Assembly (NCBI GenBank): GCA_010093605.1
Contig: MU004189.1
Location: 1,743,834 to 1,807,833, forward strand
Direction of reading: 5' to 3'
Origin: Lophium mytilinum
Lineage: Eukaryota > Ascomycota > Dothideomycetes > Mytilinidiales > Mytilinidiaceae
DNA: 64,000 bases
The notes under the pieces are model-generated. The model had not been told where the DNA came from. It saw only the letters and a list, made by a program, of their open reading frames with translations, and ran no database searches. Positions 24,201 through 35,633 of the stretch are shown here, piece after piece. Within the stretch, counting starts at the first letter, position 1; each line of letters begins with the position of its first letter. Both the position numbers and the translations under genes were made by a program.

Positions 24201-25117
24201 TGTTGGGAATGGAGGGGTGGTGGGACTGCGAAAGGTTTGATGGCGGGGTAGCAGCGCTCGTCGAGAGGGCTGGATGGCGGGGCGATGGAGTGTGAGTTTG
24301 CGGTGAGTTCGGCAGCGGGATGCTGATAGAGTCCAATGGAGCAGAATTCTGGCTGCGGAGAGAGGTGTAGCAACAGAGTCTCAGACTGGAGGGGCAGTGC
24401 CACAGTGCTATATCTTTGATGACCCAGCAAGTGCCTAGGTGCTAGGCCTTTCCTGCATGGCCCGCTGCCCGGCATGGATCAATCACGGCCGGGCACCGGA
24501 GATTCAGCAATAATTGCCAGTGTCGGCCGCGGGCCCTAGCCGTGAAGACCATGAGTAGTCTGCCTAGATGATGCTGGATACTAATCCGTCCCATTGCCTG
24601 CGCCGCTGCCCGCGCTGTTCTCACCGCGGGCTGGCAGTACTGGCAGCGGGGTGAAGCTGCGCACGTTGACGAATAGTACGCCGAAGCAGCCAACGTCGCA
24701 GCGAAGTTCGTTGGCCCCCGTTCGCCGAAAACTTCCTCCATCAACCACACACCCGTGCAACCAGGCCGACGCCCAACGAGCATCAGATCCCGACGAAGCC
24801 GGCCTCTGCCACTCGGCCACCCGCGCTAATCCTTGGCGTCACCGTGAATACACCTTCAGTCAGCGTTCTCGTCATCGTCGTGCAGCCACGGCCGGCCTCA
24901 AACTCGACCAGCAACCACACGTGCACGCCTACGGAACCTTCACGACCAGGCCGTGCGCCGTTTGTCCCATCCTTCTCCACCGCTGCTCCACCACTGCTCC
25001 ACCACCCACGCCACGACCCTTGCTGTGACGGCCGTCTACTGCTTGCTGTCTTACCCGTCACCGATCTGGGCTGCGTCGTAAGTCGCCAACCTCCAAAACT
25101 TAGTCCGCCCGTTCATC
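24201..25117. promoter_or_regulatory. Divergent promoter GND1 / RBM42-like
   Basis: 917 bp between divergent starts. The right half (24580-25110) is C-rich with CCACC runs, likely the leader of the RBM42-like gene. No gene supported on either strand. Confidence 0.5.
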
Positions 25118-26164
25118 ATGTCCTCGTACCCCACGCCACCAGGTCGCAATTCTGCCTCACCACATCCGTCGCTGCCAGCGCGCCCGCCCCCGTCTTCGAA
25201 CCACCATGTCTTCAAGCCGACCGTCAGCAGTGGAGCTGCAACCTTCTTCAAGCCGCGCACCGTAGGCCCTCCGCCGCCTATCGTGGCTACCGCACCGTCC
25301 CCCAGCTATGGAATCTCTCAACCCTCTTACTCTGCCGGTGGGTATCAGACAGCTTCTTACCCAGGCCAAGCTCAATACTACCAACAGCAGCCTGAGCATT
25401 TCGCGCCAGCCACTCCCCATATCGTCAATCCGTTTCCCCTGCCTGGCCAGGGACCAAACGCTCGCGCCGGCTATGACCCTGAGATGGATGCCCAAATGGC
25501 GCAATGGCAGAGTGCCTATACTTCCACGAAAGATGACGGAAAGGGCACCGGCAAGAGCGGGCGCGGCGAAGGTCTCTTGTCTGCCGGAGGCGCAAACGCG
25601 ATCCCGCTGGGTGGCCGATCTGGAACTCACACTCCGTTCGAGGGCGCAGCAGCTGAAGCAGGCCCAGCCCTGAATTCTGTCGACGGAGCTGCAGCTGCTA
25701 AACCGAAAACCGTGGTGCGCACCGGAGGTGGAAAGACCTGGAATGATGATACTCTCATCCAGTGGGACCCCAACCACCCCCGGATCTTTGTCGGCAATCT
25801 CGCGGGCGAGGTCACCGATGACTCACTCCTAAAGGCCTTCTCCAAGTATGGCTCTGTCCAGAAGGCTCGCGTCGTCAGGGACAATCGCACCAACAAGAGC
25901 AAGGGATACGGCTTCGTCAGCTTTAGCAACACGGACGACTTCTTCAATGCAGCCAAGGATATGAACGGAAAGTACATCGGCAGTCACCCTGTGCAGATTA
26001 AGCGCGCCAATACCGAGATCAAAGTGTCGACTATCCCCGACAAGAAGCAGAAGAACGCAAGAAATGGAAAGCAAGGCGGAGGTCGGCAGACCACGGGAGC
26101 CGGCATTCAGAAGCCCCAGCAGCCGGCGCATAGGCACAAATCGGGACCACGCATGCTGGGCTGA
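25118..26164 (+). CDS. RBM42-like RRM RNA-binding protein
   Basis: Single exon, 348 aa. One RNA recognition motif lies at about residues 222-298, with RNP2 (RIFVGNL) and RNP1 (KGYGFVSF) intact, followed by the basic ending KRANTEIKVS. The match to RBM42 is in the spacing and the phrases RVVRDNRTNKSKGYGFVSF and MNGKYIGSHPVQIKR. The N-terminal 200 residues are low complexity (Pro, Ser, Gly, Gln, Tyr) and should be disordered. The tail is rich in Gly, Gln and Lys. RBM42 proteins associate with spliceosomal and stress-granule RNPs; in fungi the role is not settled. Divergent from GND1. Confidence 0.9.
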   Translation: MSSYPTPPGRNSASPHPSLPARPPPSSNHHVFKPTVSSGAATFFKPRTVGPPPPIVATAPSPSYGISQPSYSAGGYQTASYPGQAQYYQQQPEHFAPATPHIVNPFPLPGQGPNARAGYDPEMDAQMAQWQSAYTSTKDDGKGTGKSGRGEGLLSAGGANAIPLGGRSGTHTPFEGAAAEAGPALNSVDGAAAAKPKTVVRTGGGKTWNDDTLIQWDPNHPRIFVGNLAGEVTDDSLLKAFSKYGSVQKARVVRDNRTNKSKGYGFVSFSNTDDFFNAAKDMNGKYIGSHPVQIKRANTEIKVSTIPDKKQKNARNGKQGGGRQTTGAGIQKPQQPAHRHKSGPRMLG

Positions 26165-27534
26165 GCTGTGCTATCTCGTGGTACGTGCAAGTCTGACCTA
26201 GAATGAAACGGAAATATTTTGATGATTTACAGGTTCATTCACCACAAATTACTTTTCAAAGCCAAGCGGGCATATGGAACGGCGTTCAGGAGATACCAAT
26301 GATTATAATGTCAGACCTCTCAAGGCATTGCTTACTCTAGCTTTCGGAAACTTAACATTTCTTACTAGGCTACTGCAACAGGAGTCCACCAGCACGACAC
26401 GAAACGAAGCCTTCCTTGTTGTCCAGTCACGAATAGCTGACTGGATGATTCACTGCAACCATCTACTCTAGAGTGGTTGTGTTCCTCCAGCGACAAACAG
26501 ACTGGTGACACAACGAAGGTACGTGAGTGTGAATCTTAAGGCGTTCAGCGTGTTTTGTTCTTCAAATTTGCACATTATGCCCACACTTCCTTTGATTTGA
26601 TTGGCGATGGATTGGCACCGGCTGGCTTGCATATGTGTCTTGTGCATGGCAAACCGCACAGCGACTCGACTCTATTCGACCCACCGTATTCCTTTTCCCT
26701 GGATTGTTATACGCTCGACGCTACATAACCGAATCGAACCGAATCGACTTCGCTTTCTATTCGGACTTCTCGACACCATTTCCGGACAATAGATGGAGAG
26801 AGGAAGGAAGGAAGGAAGAAAGGCGAAGGGGACTAGCTAGCAGGCTGGGTTGGGGTTGAGTAGTATCGATGCATTCAATTGGACACTGTCGGTTTGTGAT
26901 TTCCCCAAATTTGAATATATGCCCTTTGAAGTGAACCAGCAAGCGCTCCGCCGGCCAAAAGCGACCCCAATTCCCACTACATCGCTCTCTGTGCCTGCAA
27001 ATTCCTATAGAACTAGGCCGTAGATCCAGACACGCGGATATACTATAGCTCGATATTCAGCTTTGCAGGCACAGCACCGCTGTGAGGAGTAGCCCGTCCA
27101 GCAGCCGACCAGTTCGTCAATACGTGACCCAACTTGCATTCCTTCAACCTCGACACCCTCAAGTCAAACCCACATCTCCAAAGCCCACTGATACACTCTG
27201 AATTTCAACTACCCTACCTCGCTATTGCCCCTCTAACGCCGCTGTAAGAAGTAGCCTAGCCCGCAGACACCCAGCCCGCCAAAACCATTTCGATTACGAA
27301 GATACCCGGAAATATTGTATGATGAGCGCTCGAAAGCTGGCGTGCAGTACACATATATGCCTTACTCACGATTGAAGCTCCTGGGTTTAAACAGCTTTTC
27401 TCGCCATTAAAACTTAAGGACTGCTGATATCAAACTCGTTTATGCTGATTGGCTAACCGACCGAAATCCTTGGCACTTCAAGATGAACCTCACAGCATCA
27501 TTGGAACGCCATCATCCATCCTCCTCACCCTGCA
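26165..27534. other. Intergenic, no gene seen
   Basis: 1.37 kb spacer with a GGAA microsatellite and an AT-rich stretch near 26880-27060. Open frames are short and unconvincing. Confidence 0.55.
26799..26824. repeat. GGAA microsatellite
   Basis: About four to five GGAA/GAAA units in a purine-rich strand, within the spacer after the RBM42-like gene. Confidence 0.8.
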
Positions 27535-28548
27535 ATGGCTTCAAAACTAGCACCGCTCGTCTTCCGACGTGCTCCCCGGGTCTTCCGGCAGTTCCAGACA
27601 CCTCAATGGCGATCGTTTACAGCGAAGACGCCCTCGCGGAGCGACTCGCTGCAGGTGGTATGCTGCATCTCTTCCCCGACAGCAACACAGGAAACTCCTG
27701 CTAATACGACGGACAGCACCGCGATTCTTCTGACAACAACCCCTCTATCCCCTTCAAGTTCACGGCCCAGAATGAGGAGATCATCAAAGAGATTCTGAGT
27801 CGGTATCCCAGCCAATACAAGAAGGCCGCCGTGATGCCGCTCCTAGATCTGGGCCAGCGCCAGCACGGCTTCACCAGCATCAGCGTCATGAACGAGGTGG
27901 CTCGGTTGCTGGAAATGCCCCCTATGCGGGTCTACGAGGTGGCGACCTTCTACACCATGTACAACCGCACTCCGGTGGGCCGGTTCCATGTCCAATGCTG
28001 CACCACGGTATGTCGAACGATCTGGTCATTGAGTTTGGGTGACGATATCTAATGGGACTCTATAGACACCCTGCATGCTCCGAGACAGCGACTCCATCAT
28101 GAAGGCCATCGGTGACCACCTCGGAATCCACCACGGCGAAACTACCAAGGACGGCCTCTTCACCTTCACAGAGGTAGAGTGCCTCGGTGCCTGTGCCAAC
28201 GCCCCCATGGTCCAGATCAACGACGATTACTACGAGGACTTGACATACGACACCACTGTGTCGCTACTAAAGGCTCTGCAACACGCCGCTCAAGCGACTG
28301 GCGCGCAACCTGGCGAGGCGGGACTGGGCGGCGAGGCGGGCAAGGGTGCCGTGACAGGCGACGACAGGAATGTGAAGAGCGGGAGCGAGATCAATAAGCA
28401 AGGACGGGCATATGAGGCTGGAGGGGTAAAGGTACCAACACCTGGGCCATTGAGCGGAAGGAAGAGCTGCGAGCCTGCGAAGGGGTTGACATCCTTGACC
28501 GGTGAGCCGTGGGGCAATGAGACGTTGCGTACGGATGGTGCTCTATAG
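27535..28548 (+). CDS. NDUFV2: NADH:ubiquinone oxidoreductase 24-kDa subunit
   Basis: Exons 27535-27657, 27717-28007 and 28066-28548 (298 aa); introns of 59 and 58 bp. The donor at 27658 (GTATGC) was preferred over GTGGTA at 27655 because it keeps the conserved Val of LQVHRD. The protein is the peripheral-arm complex I subunit holding the N1a 2Fe-2S cluster. The N-terminus is a mitochondrial presequence ([20 protein letters not shown]: basic, no acidic residues). Cluster ligands are Cys136 and Cys141 (CTTTPC) and Cys177 and Cys181 (ECLGAC). Core motifs: [42 protein letters not shown]. The Gly-rich tail (from about residue 225) is longer than in animals. Confidence 0.95.
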
Positions 28549-29656
28549 TGGGTCTGTATATACCTGTATGTTATTCTATTGGGTTCTTGATCCTCGACTG
28601 CGACGATGCTGTTACTTAGACTATGGTGGACCTTTGATTGAGCTAAGTCCCGCTTCACAGATTAGCGTATAGATCTGGGAAGCCCGTGGAAGTTCCAAGC
28701 ATGTGGTCACGATCCCTTTCGCATTAACCCAATCAATCCTGTGAGAAGCTTCTAGCTTGCTTTACAATCGGTTTGCATTCTTGTCGTAGCGTCAAGAGGC
28801 GTGCAAGACATAGGGTAAATTCACTTTAGACTTAGTCTGAAGTATTTATATGAGGCTAAAGATAGAGGCGACTTCGCGCGATTTGCGCCTTGATTCAGGA
28901 CGTTCGATCTCAGACATAGACCATCATCTGTCGGAAGATTACAGTGTGGTGAGATGCATAAAGTGGAGCCAGTCCGTGCGATCTGGACCACGTTTTGGCA
29001 TACTATTGCTATTGGTTGTGAATCAGACTTCGGGATTAAGGTAGGGACCGGAAGCTGGTCTGGTGTCTGTGTGCGACGCCAAAGGGGTAAGAAATTCCGC
29101 GCGATTCGCACTCGCTTTTGGGATGTAAGATCTGGGACGTTGTGAATGGGGTCGTATGATTGGGGTATGTTACGATGTGGTGAGATGTATAAACAGGAGC
29201 CAGTCCCTGTGATTTGGACTTGGTTTTGCCTTGTTATTGTCGGGCGCTATGTATTAGGAGTATGGATACGGGTGTGATAGGAGGCATGGGTTGGCATTGG
29301 TGCTTGGGATTCTTCATCTACTTGGGCCCCTTCTTTTGTTTGAGAACCTTTCCTCTGCCTGAAAATCTCCACTTGCTCGGCTCTGAACGCAAGGGAGCGC
29401 GGACGAACGAGGGTTTCAAAGAACCCTGAGAACTTGAATGAGCTCTTCAAAGCCATTTCAAAGGCCAGAGATACTCTATCCAGTCCAGGGTGTGTCTAAG
29501 ACTTGGTTCCTTGGCGGAGGTTTCACTGTCACAGAACTAAATATAAAACGCCGTCGAGAAGGTCAATATAATTAGGATCTCATACTACTCCAAAAAGACC
29601 GGGTATCATGGGAATTGAAATCACGCATCATACAACCACATAATCTCATAAACCTC
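28549..29656. other. Intergenic between convergent genes, with a direct repeat
   Basis: 1.1 kb between the 3' ends of NDUFV2 and the Swd3-like gene. No gene. Holds two diverged copies of one segment (listed separately). Confidence 0.55.
28862..29250. repeat. Diverged direct repeat, two copies
   Basis: Copy 1 around 28872-29012 and copy 2 around 29096-29243, offset about 225-232 bp. Shared phrases include CGCGCGATTTGCGCC against CGCGCGATTCGCACT, and GTGGTGAGATGCATAAA against GTGGTGAGATGTATAAA followed by GGAGCCAGTCC in both. Divergence is mainly transitions plus small indels. No coding frame is kept across both copies. Confidence 0.6.
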
Positions 29657-31113
29657 TCAAGTCTCCTCCGCCACCGCAGTCTCAATCTCACCATCCACCT
29701 TGGCCCCTGCAACTGCTTCCCCATTGCTTTCTTCAACCCTCCATAATCTGATCGTCCGATCCAACCCCGCACTCACAATCACCTGCTGCGTGGGATGCGC
29801 ATCCACGCCCAACACCGCCCCCTCATGTCCCTCGAGCCTTTGCATCACATTCTTAGAGCTCACATCCCACAGCACCACGCTACCGTCCTCGCTCCCGCTC
29901 GCCACAAACGCATACGGGTAATCCCGCGTCCCATACACCCCAAACGCACCACCAATACTATAATTCTTGTTTATATGCCCCTGATACGTCTTCACACACC
30001 TCCCCTTCCCCTCAATATAGTTCCAAAGCCGTATGCAGCTATCCAACGTCCAAGCCAGCACGTATTTTCCGTTCGGGCTAAACCGCACATTTGTGACCGG
30101 GGCGTTGTCCTCGTGCACAAGTGTTCGCAAGCATTGGCCGGTTGCTGTGTCCCATACGCGGATTAAGCCGTCGGAGGCGCATGAGACGATGAGGGTGCCG
30201 TCGCGCACGAAGTCGACGCCGGAGACGGGGTCTGAGTGCGCGGGGAGTGAGCGCATTACGCGGGCGGCGCGCACGTCCCAGAGGAAGACGGCTTCGTCGT
30301 AGGAGCCGCTGACGAGCATGTTGCCTTTTGGGGAGAAGGCGAGGGCGTAGATGTAGTTGTGGTGGCCGAGGAGGGGGACAGGCTGGGGTTGACCCTGGTG
30401 GTAGGAGAGAGGTTAGCAGCTATCTTTGAAGGGCATATTTATTGTGTGGGTGTGATAGCGGAATGGAGATTGCGATCGAAGGTATGGAGAGGGAGGCTCA
30501 CTGTAGTGACGTCCCATAGCCGTATGGACTTGTCATCAGAGCCAGAGGCGAGGATTTTGGAGTCTGGGCTCCATGCTATGGTGGATATACCAGCTAGATG
30601 GCCTTCGAGAGTGTGTGCTAGCTCCCCGGTTTTCGAGTCCCAAATCTTGATTGTTGCATCCGAAGCTGTGAAGATGACTACATTAGTATTCCAAATTACT
30701 CAATACATCAGACAGGCAGCACACTCACAGCAGCTGGCTATCCACCGCCCGTCTGGCGAGAATTTGACGGCGGCCACCCCCTTCTTGTGGCCCCGCAGTA
30801 TGAAGTACGGCTGGTAATGTAATTGAGTAGGTTTCTCTGGCGGAGGAGTCACAATCGCCCCGGACGGGGATCTTGAGCGTCGTCTCGACCGCGACCTTGA
30901 CGAGCGCGGTGATCGCCGATCGCGGTAGTATCGTCTGTCTGCTTCATCGTCGCTGTCGGCGCGACTGTAACTGCGACGCGCCGGTCGCTCGGTGAGGTTG
31001 TATTTGGGGGAGCCGTGGGTCGGGGAGTGGGATAGAGAGCGGCGGCGAGGCGGCGACTCTACATAATTATCGGTGGAGCGGCGACGTTTGGGGGAGCGTT
31101 CTGTGGGGTCCAT
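29657..31113 (-). CDS. WDR5/Swd3-like WD-repeat protein with RS-rich leader
   Basis: Exons on the minus strand: 31113-30729, 30665-30502 and 30394-29657 (428 aa); introns of 63 and 107 bp. Seven WD repeats cover about residues 95-415 and close a single propeller (GHKKGVAAVKFSPDGRWIAS, GHLAGISTIAWSPDSKILASG, GHHNYIYALAFSPKGN, PVSGVDFVRDGTLIVS, PVTNVRFSPNGKYVL, YAFVASGSEDGSVVLWD, GHEGAVLGVDAHPTQQVIVS). This arrangement fits the WDR5/Swd3 subunit of COMPASS (histone H3K4 methyltransferase). The first 90 residues are Arg/Ser-rich (RSPRSSRSRSRRRSRSPSG), unusual for WDR5 and more like a splicing factor, so a splicing-linked WD protein is the main alternative. Confidence 0.8.
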
Positions 31114-31441
31114 TGTTAGCAGTTTCGTTGGAGGAGTGTTGTTGCAGCTTCACAAACGTTGGAGATGACGAGGTCATGACAAGCGTACATTTCAGCACGC
31201 CATCACCTAACCGGTATTCACTCTTCATCTTAGTGAATATAATTGCACAAATTGGTCGATGCAGCGGGTCGGCTAATAGTTGATAGAGCTCCATTGGGGT
31301 TTTCTATTACAGATGTTTCACATATCCTGCTAGATCTCGAGATGAAAGATACATGTGCTAACATGAACTATTAGCTAGCTCAAACTGCATCGTCAATAGC
31401 TCTGTTGGTATATCCTTCTCCAACAATGTAAGCTCCAGACT

Positions 31442-32350
31442 CTAACTGAAAGTGGCTACCCCTTTCCATACAACCCTATAAACTTCACATTCAACAGTCG
31501 GCTTCTTCGGATCAATCGCGCGCCATCCCTTTGTGTGGCGTTTCGAATTGTTCGGCGCAGTCCAACTAAAGCGCTCCACTCTCGAAGCAGCTTTTGCGAA
31601 AGAAGACTCGTCTATTCTCAGGACTTCATACGTCCTCAGCCACTGCACATACTCTTCCGCCTCCGCCATGCCTTGATACCTTCCGACCGACATTGGCTGT
31701 GGATCCTTCAACACTTCCACTTCGAACACGAGTTCAGAGCAGGACAACGGTACTTGAATTGGGAAGGCATGGATCTGCCATATTTCCTCTGGGTGCGCCC
31801 ACAATTCAGGCAAACTGGTGTGCCAATTCTTTGAAATCGTGATCTTTTTCCAAAATGTTCCGTCGCCCCGGGTAAACCTATCGAGAAATTCAAAGTTCCT
31901 TTCAAGGGATGGAGTGAAAGAGACGTGCAAGTGGTACAAATTTACCTGTTGTGCTCTCGTGAAGTGGAAAACATAGTAAGGCCAGTCCCTCGCGGTGTAA
32001 ACGTAATGCGTTGCGCTTTGGAGAGGAATTACGCGGGTCTCGTAGTAAATCAACCGGCAGGTCCGGAGAAGTGAGGTGCATGTTCGAACTGGATGCTGAT
32101 GGCTAGGGCGGCAGACTCTAGGTTGAATGCCTCTAAGGTCGATTACACAGGATGTGTCGCGATACTGAGAGCATACGAGCGCGAATATCTGATTACGAAG
32201 TTCCGCAGGTAGCACAGAAAAAAGTGGCGACGCGAGTTGTGAGCTGGAGTTCTCTGGAGTGATGGAAAGGAGAGAGCGGGTGATTGAGCGGCGCTGAATT
32301 TTCCTTTCTCTAAAGGATAAGTCCTTGACAGGACGAGTTTCTGTAGCCAT
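31442..32350 (-). CDS. F-box-like / DUF7730-type fungal protein
   Basis: Single exon. The frame is open to 32524; I chose the ATG at 32350 (MATETRPVKDLSFRERK, 302 aa) because the upstream 58 codons look non-conserved. Around residue 40-60 is LFSVLPAELRNQIFALVCSQ, the short F-box-like opening of a very large ascomycete family, followed by TSLLRTCRLIYYETRVIPLQS, its second signature. The remainder is an unknown beta-rich region. No catalytic motif is visible. Family members are expanded, poorly conserved and of unknown role. It borders a gene-poor accessory block. Confidence 0.7.
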   Translation of the reverse strand: MATETRPVKDLSFRERKIQRRSITRSLLSITPENSSSQLASPLFSVLPAELRNQIFALVCSQYRDTSCVIDLRGIQPRVCRPSHQHPVRTCTSLLRTCRLIYYETRVIPLQSATHYVYTARDWPYYVFHFTRAQQVNLYHLHVSFTPSLERNFEFLDRFTRGDGTFWKKITISKNWHTSLPELWAHPEEIWQIHAFPIQVPLSCSELVFEVEVLKDPQPMSVGRYQGMAEAEEYVQWLRTYEVLRIDESSFAKAASRVERFSWTAPNNSKRHTKGWRAIDPKKPTVECEVYRVVWKGVATFS

Positions 32351-33574
32351 AGTATCGGCTTGATTGTATACACGTAGGATGTCCGCTTGCATCATGTAAA
32401 TTAACAACAGCCCAAGCCAGTGCGTGTCAGTGAGAGTCTGCGTTTCTTCGTCGCTGTCTGGGCTGCTTCGATGTACGTCAGATCTCCTGAGCCAATGATC
32501 AGTCATTTGGAGGCAGAGTTTCAAAATCGTCGTAACCCACTGATTCTGGTTCGAAACACCTCAGCCTAGCCTACGAAGTAGCTTACGGAGTCTAGCTACC
32601 AGACCGACTAATGGATTAACGGGTGCTGAAGGGGAACATCAGGTAGCACAGCGACCTATTGTGACGTGTAACGGATCTGCAGGATAGACATTCCATACAG
32701 TCCAGGCAGAGAAAGTATCAACCTTGGCGCGAAGTCGTCCGAGGTCCCTTGGAATTAGGCGATCGTCCCCTTCCGGCTTAGCGTTTGTCGGATGCGAAAT
32801 AGCCAGGCGTCTTAGGTTACTCGGGCAGACACTAACTAGACCTTTATACCCAGGACCCCAGGCTCGGTGTCACAAAGAAAGTGGCAGTCCTCCATACTAT
32901 AATTGGCTTAAGCGAACTGCCAGTTTTTGTGACGCCGAGCCTGGACCCCTCCACTTACTGAGATCCTACTTTTGGACCCAATTATCAATGACGAGGCTGA
33001 GTTCTCATTACCCTGTCTCTTTGTAGGTGGGCTTGAGTGCTCATTCTTTCGGATACCTGCAAATAACCTGTCTGGCTACTCGAGGCAAGGGCGGGCAATC
33101 GTTCACTTCTTTATGATGATCTACCGTATTCTAATCTAGGGACAGCATTAAAGTTGATTGAACGCATTCCCTTGTCACCGGCCGTTAGGTCTCGAGCACT
33201 TGGTAAATGCTGAGCTGGCTCATCATGTGGGCCATCCCCAACATGCATTGCGACTGTGACACGTCAGAATGCAGCAAGCCGATGTTACCAACACAATCTT
33301 CTCGTAAATGCTGCGTAACAAAAGGCTTTATAAACCTGCAGGAGCTATTTCGGCCAATAGAATCTCTCTCATCGACGTCCAGTACCGTAACTTACCTTCG
33401 CAGCCACCTGCACACTAACCACAGCATACGTCAACAGGCTGTACTTATCTACCCCTCCACACTTTCTGTGTGGTCGTGTCCTTAGCAATAACTAGCGAGG
33501 CCCCCAGACTCAGTTGATCCTTTCAGACCGGAAGAATAGCCTTACCAGCCACCCCTGGCTGTGCGTGAAAAATC
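32351..33574. other. Intergenic with a hairpin element
   Basis: 1.2 kb between two divergent genes. Apart from the MITE-like inverted repeat at 32852-32950 I see no gene. Confidence 0.55.
32852..32950. mobile_element. MITE-like inverted repeat, 99 bp
   Basis: Two arms of about 35 bp (32852-32888 and 32916-32950) are imperfect reverse complements: AGGACCCCAGGCTCGG...GTGGCAGT against ACTGCCAG...CCGAGCCTGG. Most of the outer 16 and inner 7 positions pair. The loop is about 27 bp. Size and shape fit a small non-autonomous DNA transposon relic or a DNA hairpin. I did not find a convincing target-site duplication. Confidence 0.55.
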
Positions 33575-34926
33575 ATGGATCAGCTCACTGGTAGGCCCTC
33601 TAGATCACAGAATAGCGTTGAGATTGATGAATAACTTATAAGAAGCAGTCTTGGACCTCGTGGACGACGACGATGGGGATGTCCCTGTCATCACTCAAAC
33701 GAAAAGTAAGAAGAAGGGGAAGAAAACAGCTCAGCGCGGTAAAGGAAAGCAACGAGAAGACCCAGTCACCCCTTCAGCTAGCAATTCGGAGAAAGTTGCA
33801 GAGAGTATCATCTTAGATGATGACGGCGACGTCACCCTCATTGTTGGTAATCTGTCGACCAAAATTCGCGTGTCCTCTCAGGTCCTACGCCTCGCTAGCC
33901 CGGTGTGGAAAGCCATGTTCAGCGACCGGTTTGCGGAGAGCCAGGCTTCTGAAGTCGAGTTTCCCGATGACGACGAGGAAGCATTACTTGTCGTACTCAG
34001 AGTGGCCCATCTGCATTTTCTCCAACTTCCGCCTGCGACCCCAATGCCATTTCACCGGCTGCTCGACCTTGCGGTGATATGCGATAAGTACGACACCGTG
34101 AAGATTGTGCGACCATTCATCACTGCCTGGAGCCAGAACCTCGAGGAGCTATCCCTCCAGAACGGATACGAGGAGTCACTGTTCATCGCTTGGACATTCG
34201 GCTACCACAGCATATATAAGTCCCTTGCCTCAAGGCTGGTCCTTTCCGCCATCATAGGGCCAGATGGAGAGTGCTTAAACAGCGGAGGCGACTTTCTCGG
34301 CCCGACAATGCCGTTAAATTCCATCGGTGAGCACGAGCCGGCCTCCATACCCCTATAGCGCATTTCGCTATTGTAAAATTCTCAAGGACTTCCCATTACC
34401 CTTCTTTATCAGTCTAAGCACAGTTATATTGCTACTACCTAAGGCCTCGAGTGCGCTCGTGAATAATCCTCAGAAACTGACTATATATCAAGAAACTATC
34501 CTCAAAGTTAGAGAAGATACCATATCAACTCTTTTAAATACGTGCTACAAGAAGTTCGACGCTACTCTAGCCACTCCCCATGTCTGTACGGTCAATCAGA
34601 AACATGTCGAAGCATGTCATGCCTCGATTGTCGGCTCTTTAGTCCGAGGATTCCATCAGCTTGGGTTATTCCCGGACCGTCCTGCTGCCTCAGAAATATC
34701 GCTAAACATCAGCGAGCTTTCGGCATCACTCATCAACCTACCGATATATTCTTGCAAGACAAACACTGGGTCTTCCTACAACTATGACTACAATACCATC
34801 CGGGATCATACTGCATGCACGAAAGCAGCTCAGCTATCCGATCCCATCCAAGATATCCTCAAGAATATCCCATCGGCGGCCCTAGACTCCCACAAAACGC
34901 ACATGGACGAGCAGGCCAAGAAGTAG
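33575..34926 (+). CDS. BTB/POZ-domain protein
   Basis: Exons 33575-33590, 33643-34326 and 34424-34926 (400 aa); introns of 52 and 97 bp. The first exon encodes only MDQLT plus one base; it joins to EAVLDLVDDDDGD. An acidic and lysine-rich leader (KSKKKGKKTAQRGKGKQ) precedes a BTB domain at about residues 60-165 (DVTLIVGNLSTKIRVSSQVL, SPVWKAMFS, VEFPDDDEEALLVVLRVAHL, LLDLAVICDKYDT). The C-terminal half is helical and Cys-containing, with the usual fungal BTB context (ETILKVREDTISTLLNTCYKKF). Such genes are expanded in Pezizomycotina and act as adaptors or are of unknown role. The third exon acceptor (CACAG at 34423) was chosen by phase. Confidence 0.75.
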
Positions 34927-35633
34927 AGTGATGATAGTGAAGAACTTGAAACGAGAACGCTTTTAGATTCGTCTTGATACAGTGGTGAACACCATCACGC
35001 TTATTAGTGCTGGCTGGGAAGCTACATTATCGATATAAGCGCCTGGAAATTACCCTTTCTTTCCGACTTTCATTTATCTTCCGAATGTTCGATCTACTCC
35101 TCTCTTGTTCCCATATAACAGCCCTTAGTCGCACCTACACCTAGCAGATATCACTTCAGGTCTAGAAATCTCCTTTCAGTCGCACACCAAGGTCGAGTCT
35201 CGAAATAAACATATATGGTAGAAACAAAACGTTTGTGTCTTTAATTGCAGCCTCTCGCTCCATGCAAAGTTCCCATCGCTCGCTAAAGGTATATCTAAAA
35301 AGCCTCATGCCCATGTGAAATGATGTTCTATGTGGTATAGAAGGCGAACATAAGTAGAAAACCTGGCACGTTCGGCTCCATGCTGTTTTCACCGCCGTGG
35401 TGGAAGAAATCCGAAATCATCAAAACCTATTGCAGCCCGCCTAAGATCCATTCAAGGTAGAAGAAACCGAGGGTATTCGCGTAGAGAGCCCAGGGAAGAA
35501 ATAACACCAAATCTATGTCGCCTCCAATCTTGAAACCGAAAGCGAGGGATATCGAGTAAGAAGATCCCGTCAGGACATCCGGTTTGCGGGCTGCTGTTGT
35601 GTGTCGTCCATCATTACTGCAGCTTTCCTCGTC
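34927..35633. other. Intergenic between convergent genes
   Basis: No gene seen. Confidence 0.55.

Noticed and set aside
32500-32570. tRNA-like B-box GGTTCGAAAC at 32548-32557
   Set aside because: No matching acceptor stem, D-arm or anticodon arm can be drawn around it.
34327-34443. BTB gene acceptor at 34443 (CCTAAG)
   Set aside because: It is out of phase with the donor at 34327; the CACAG at 34423 keeps the frame.
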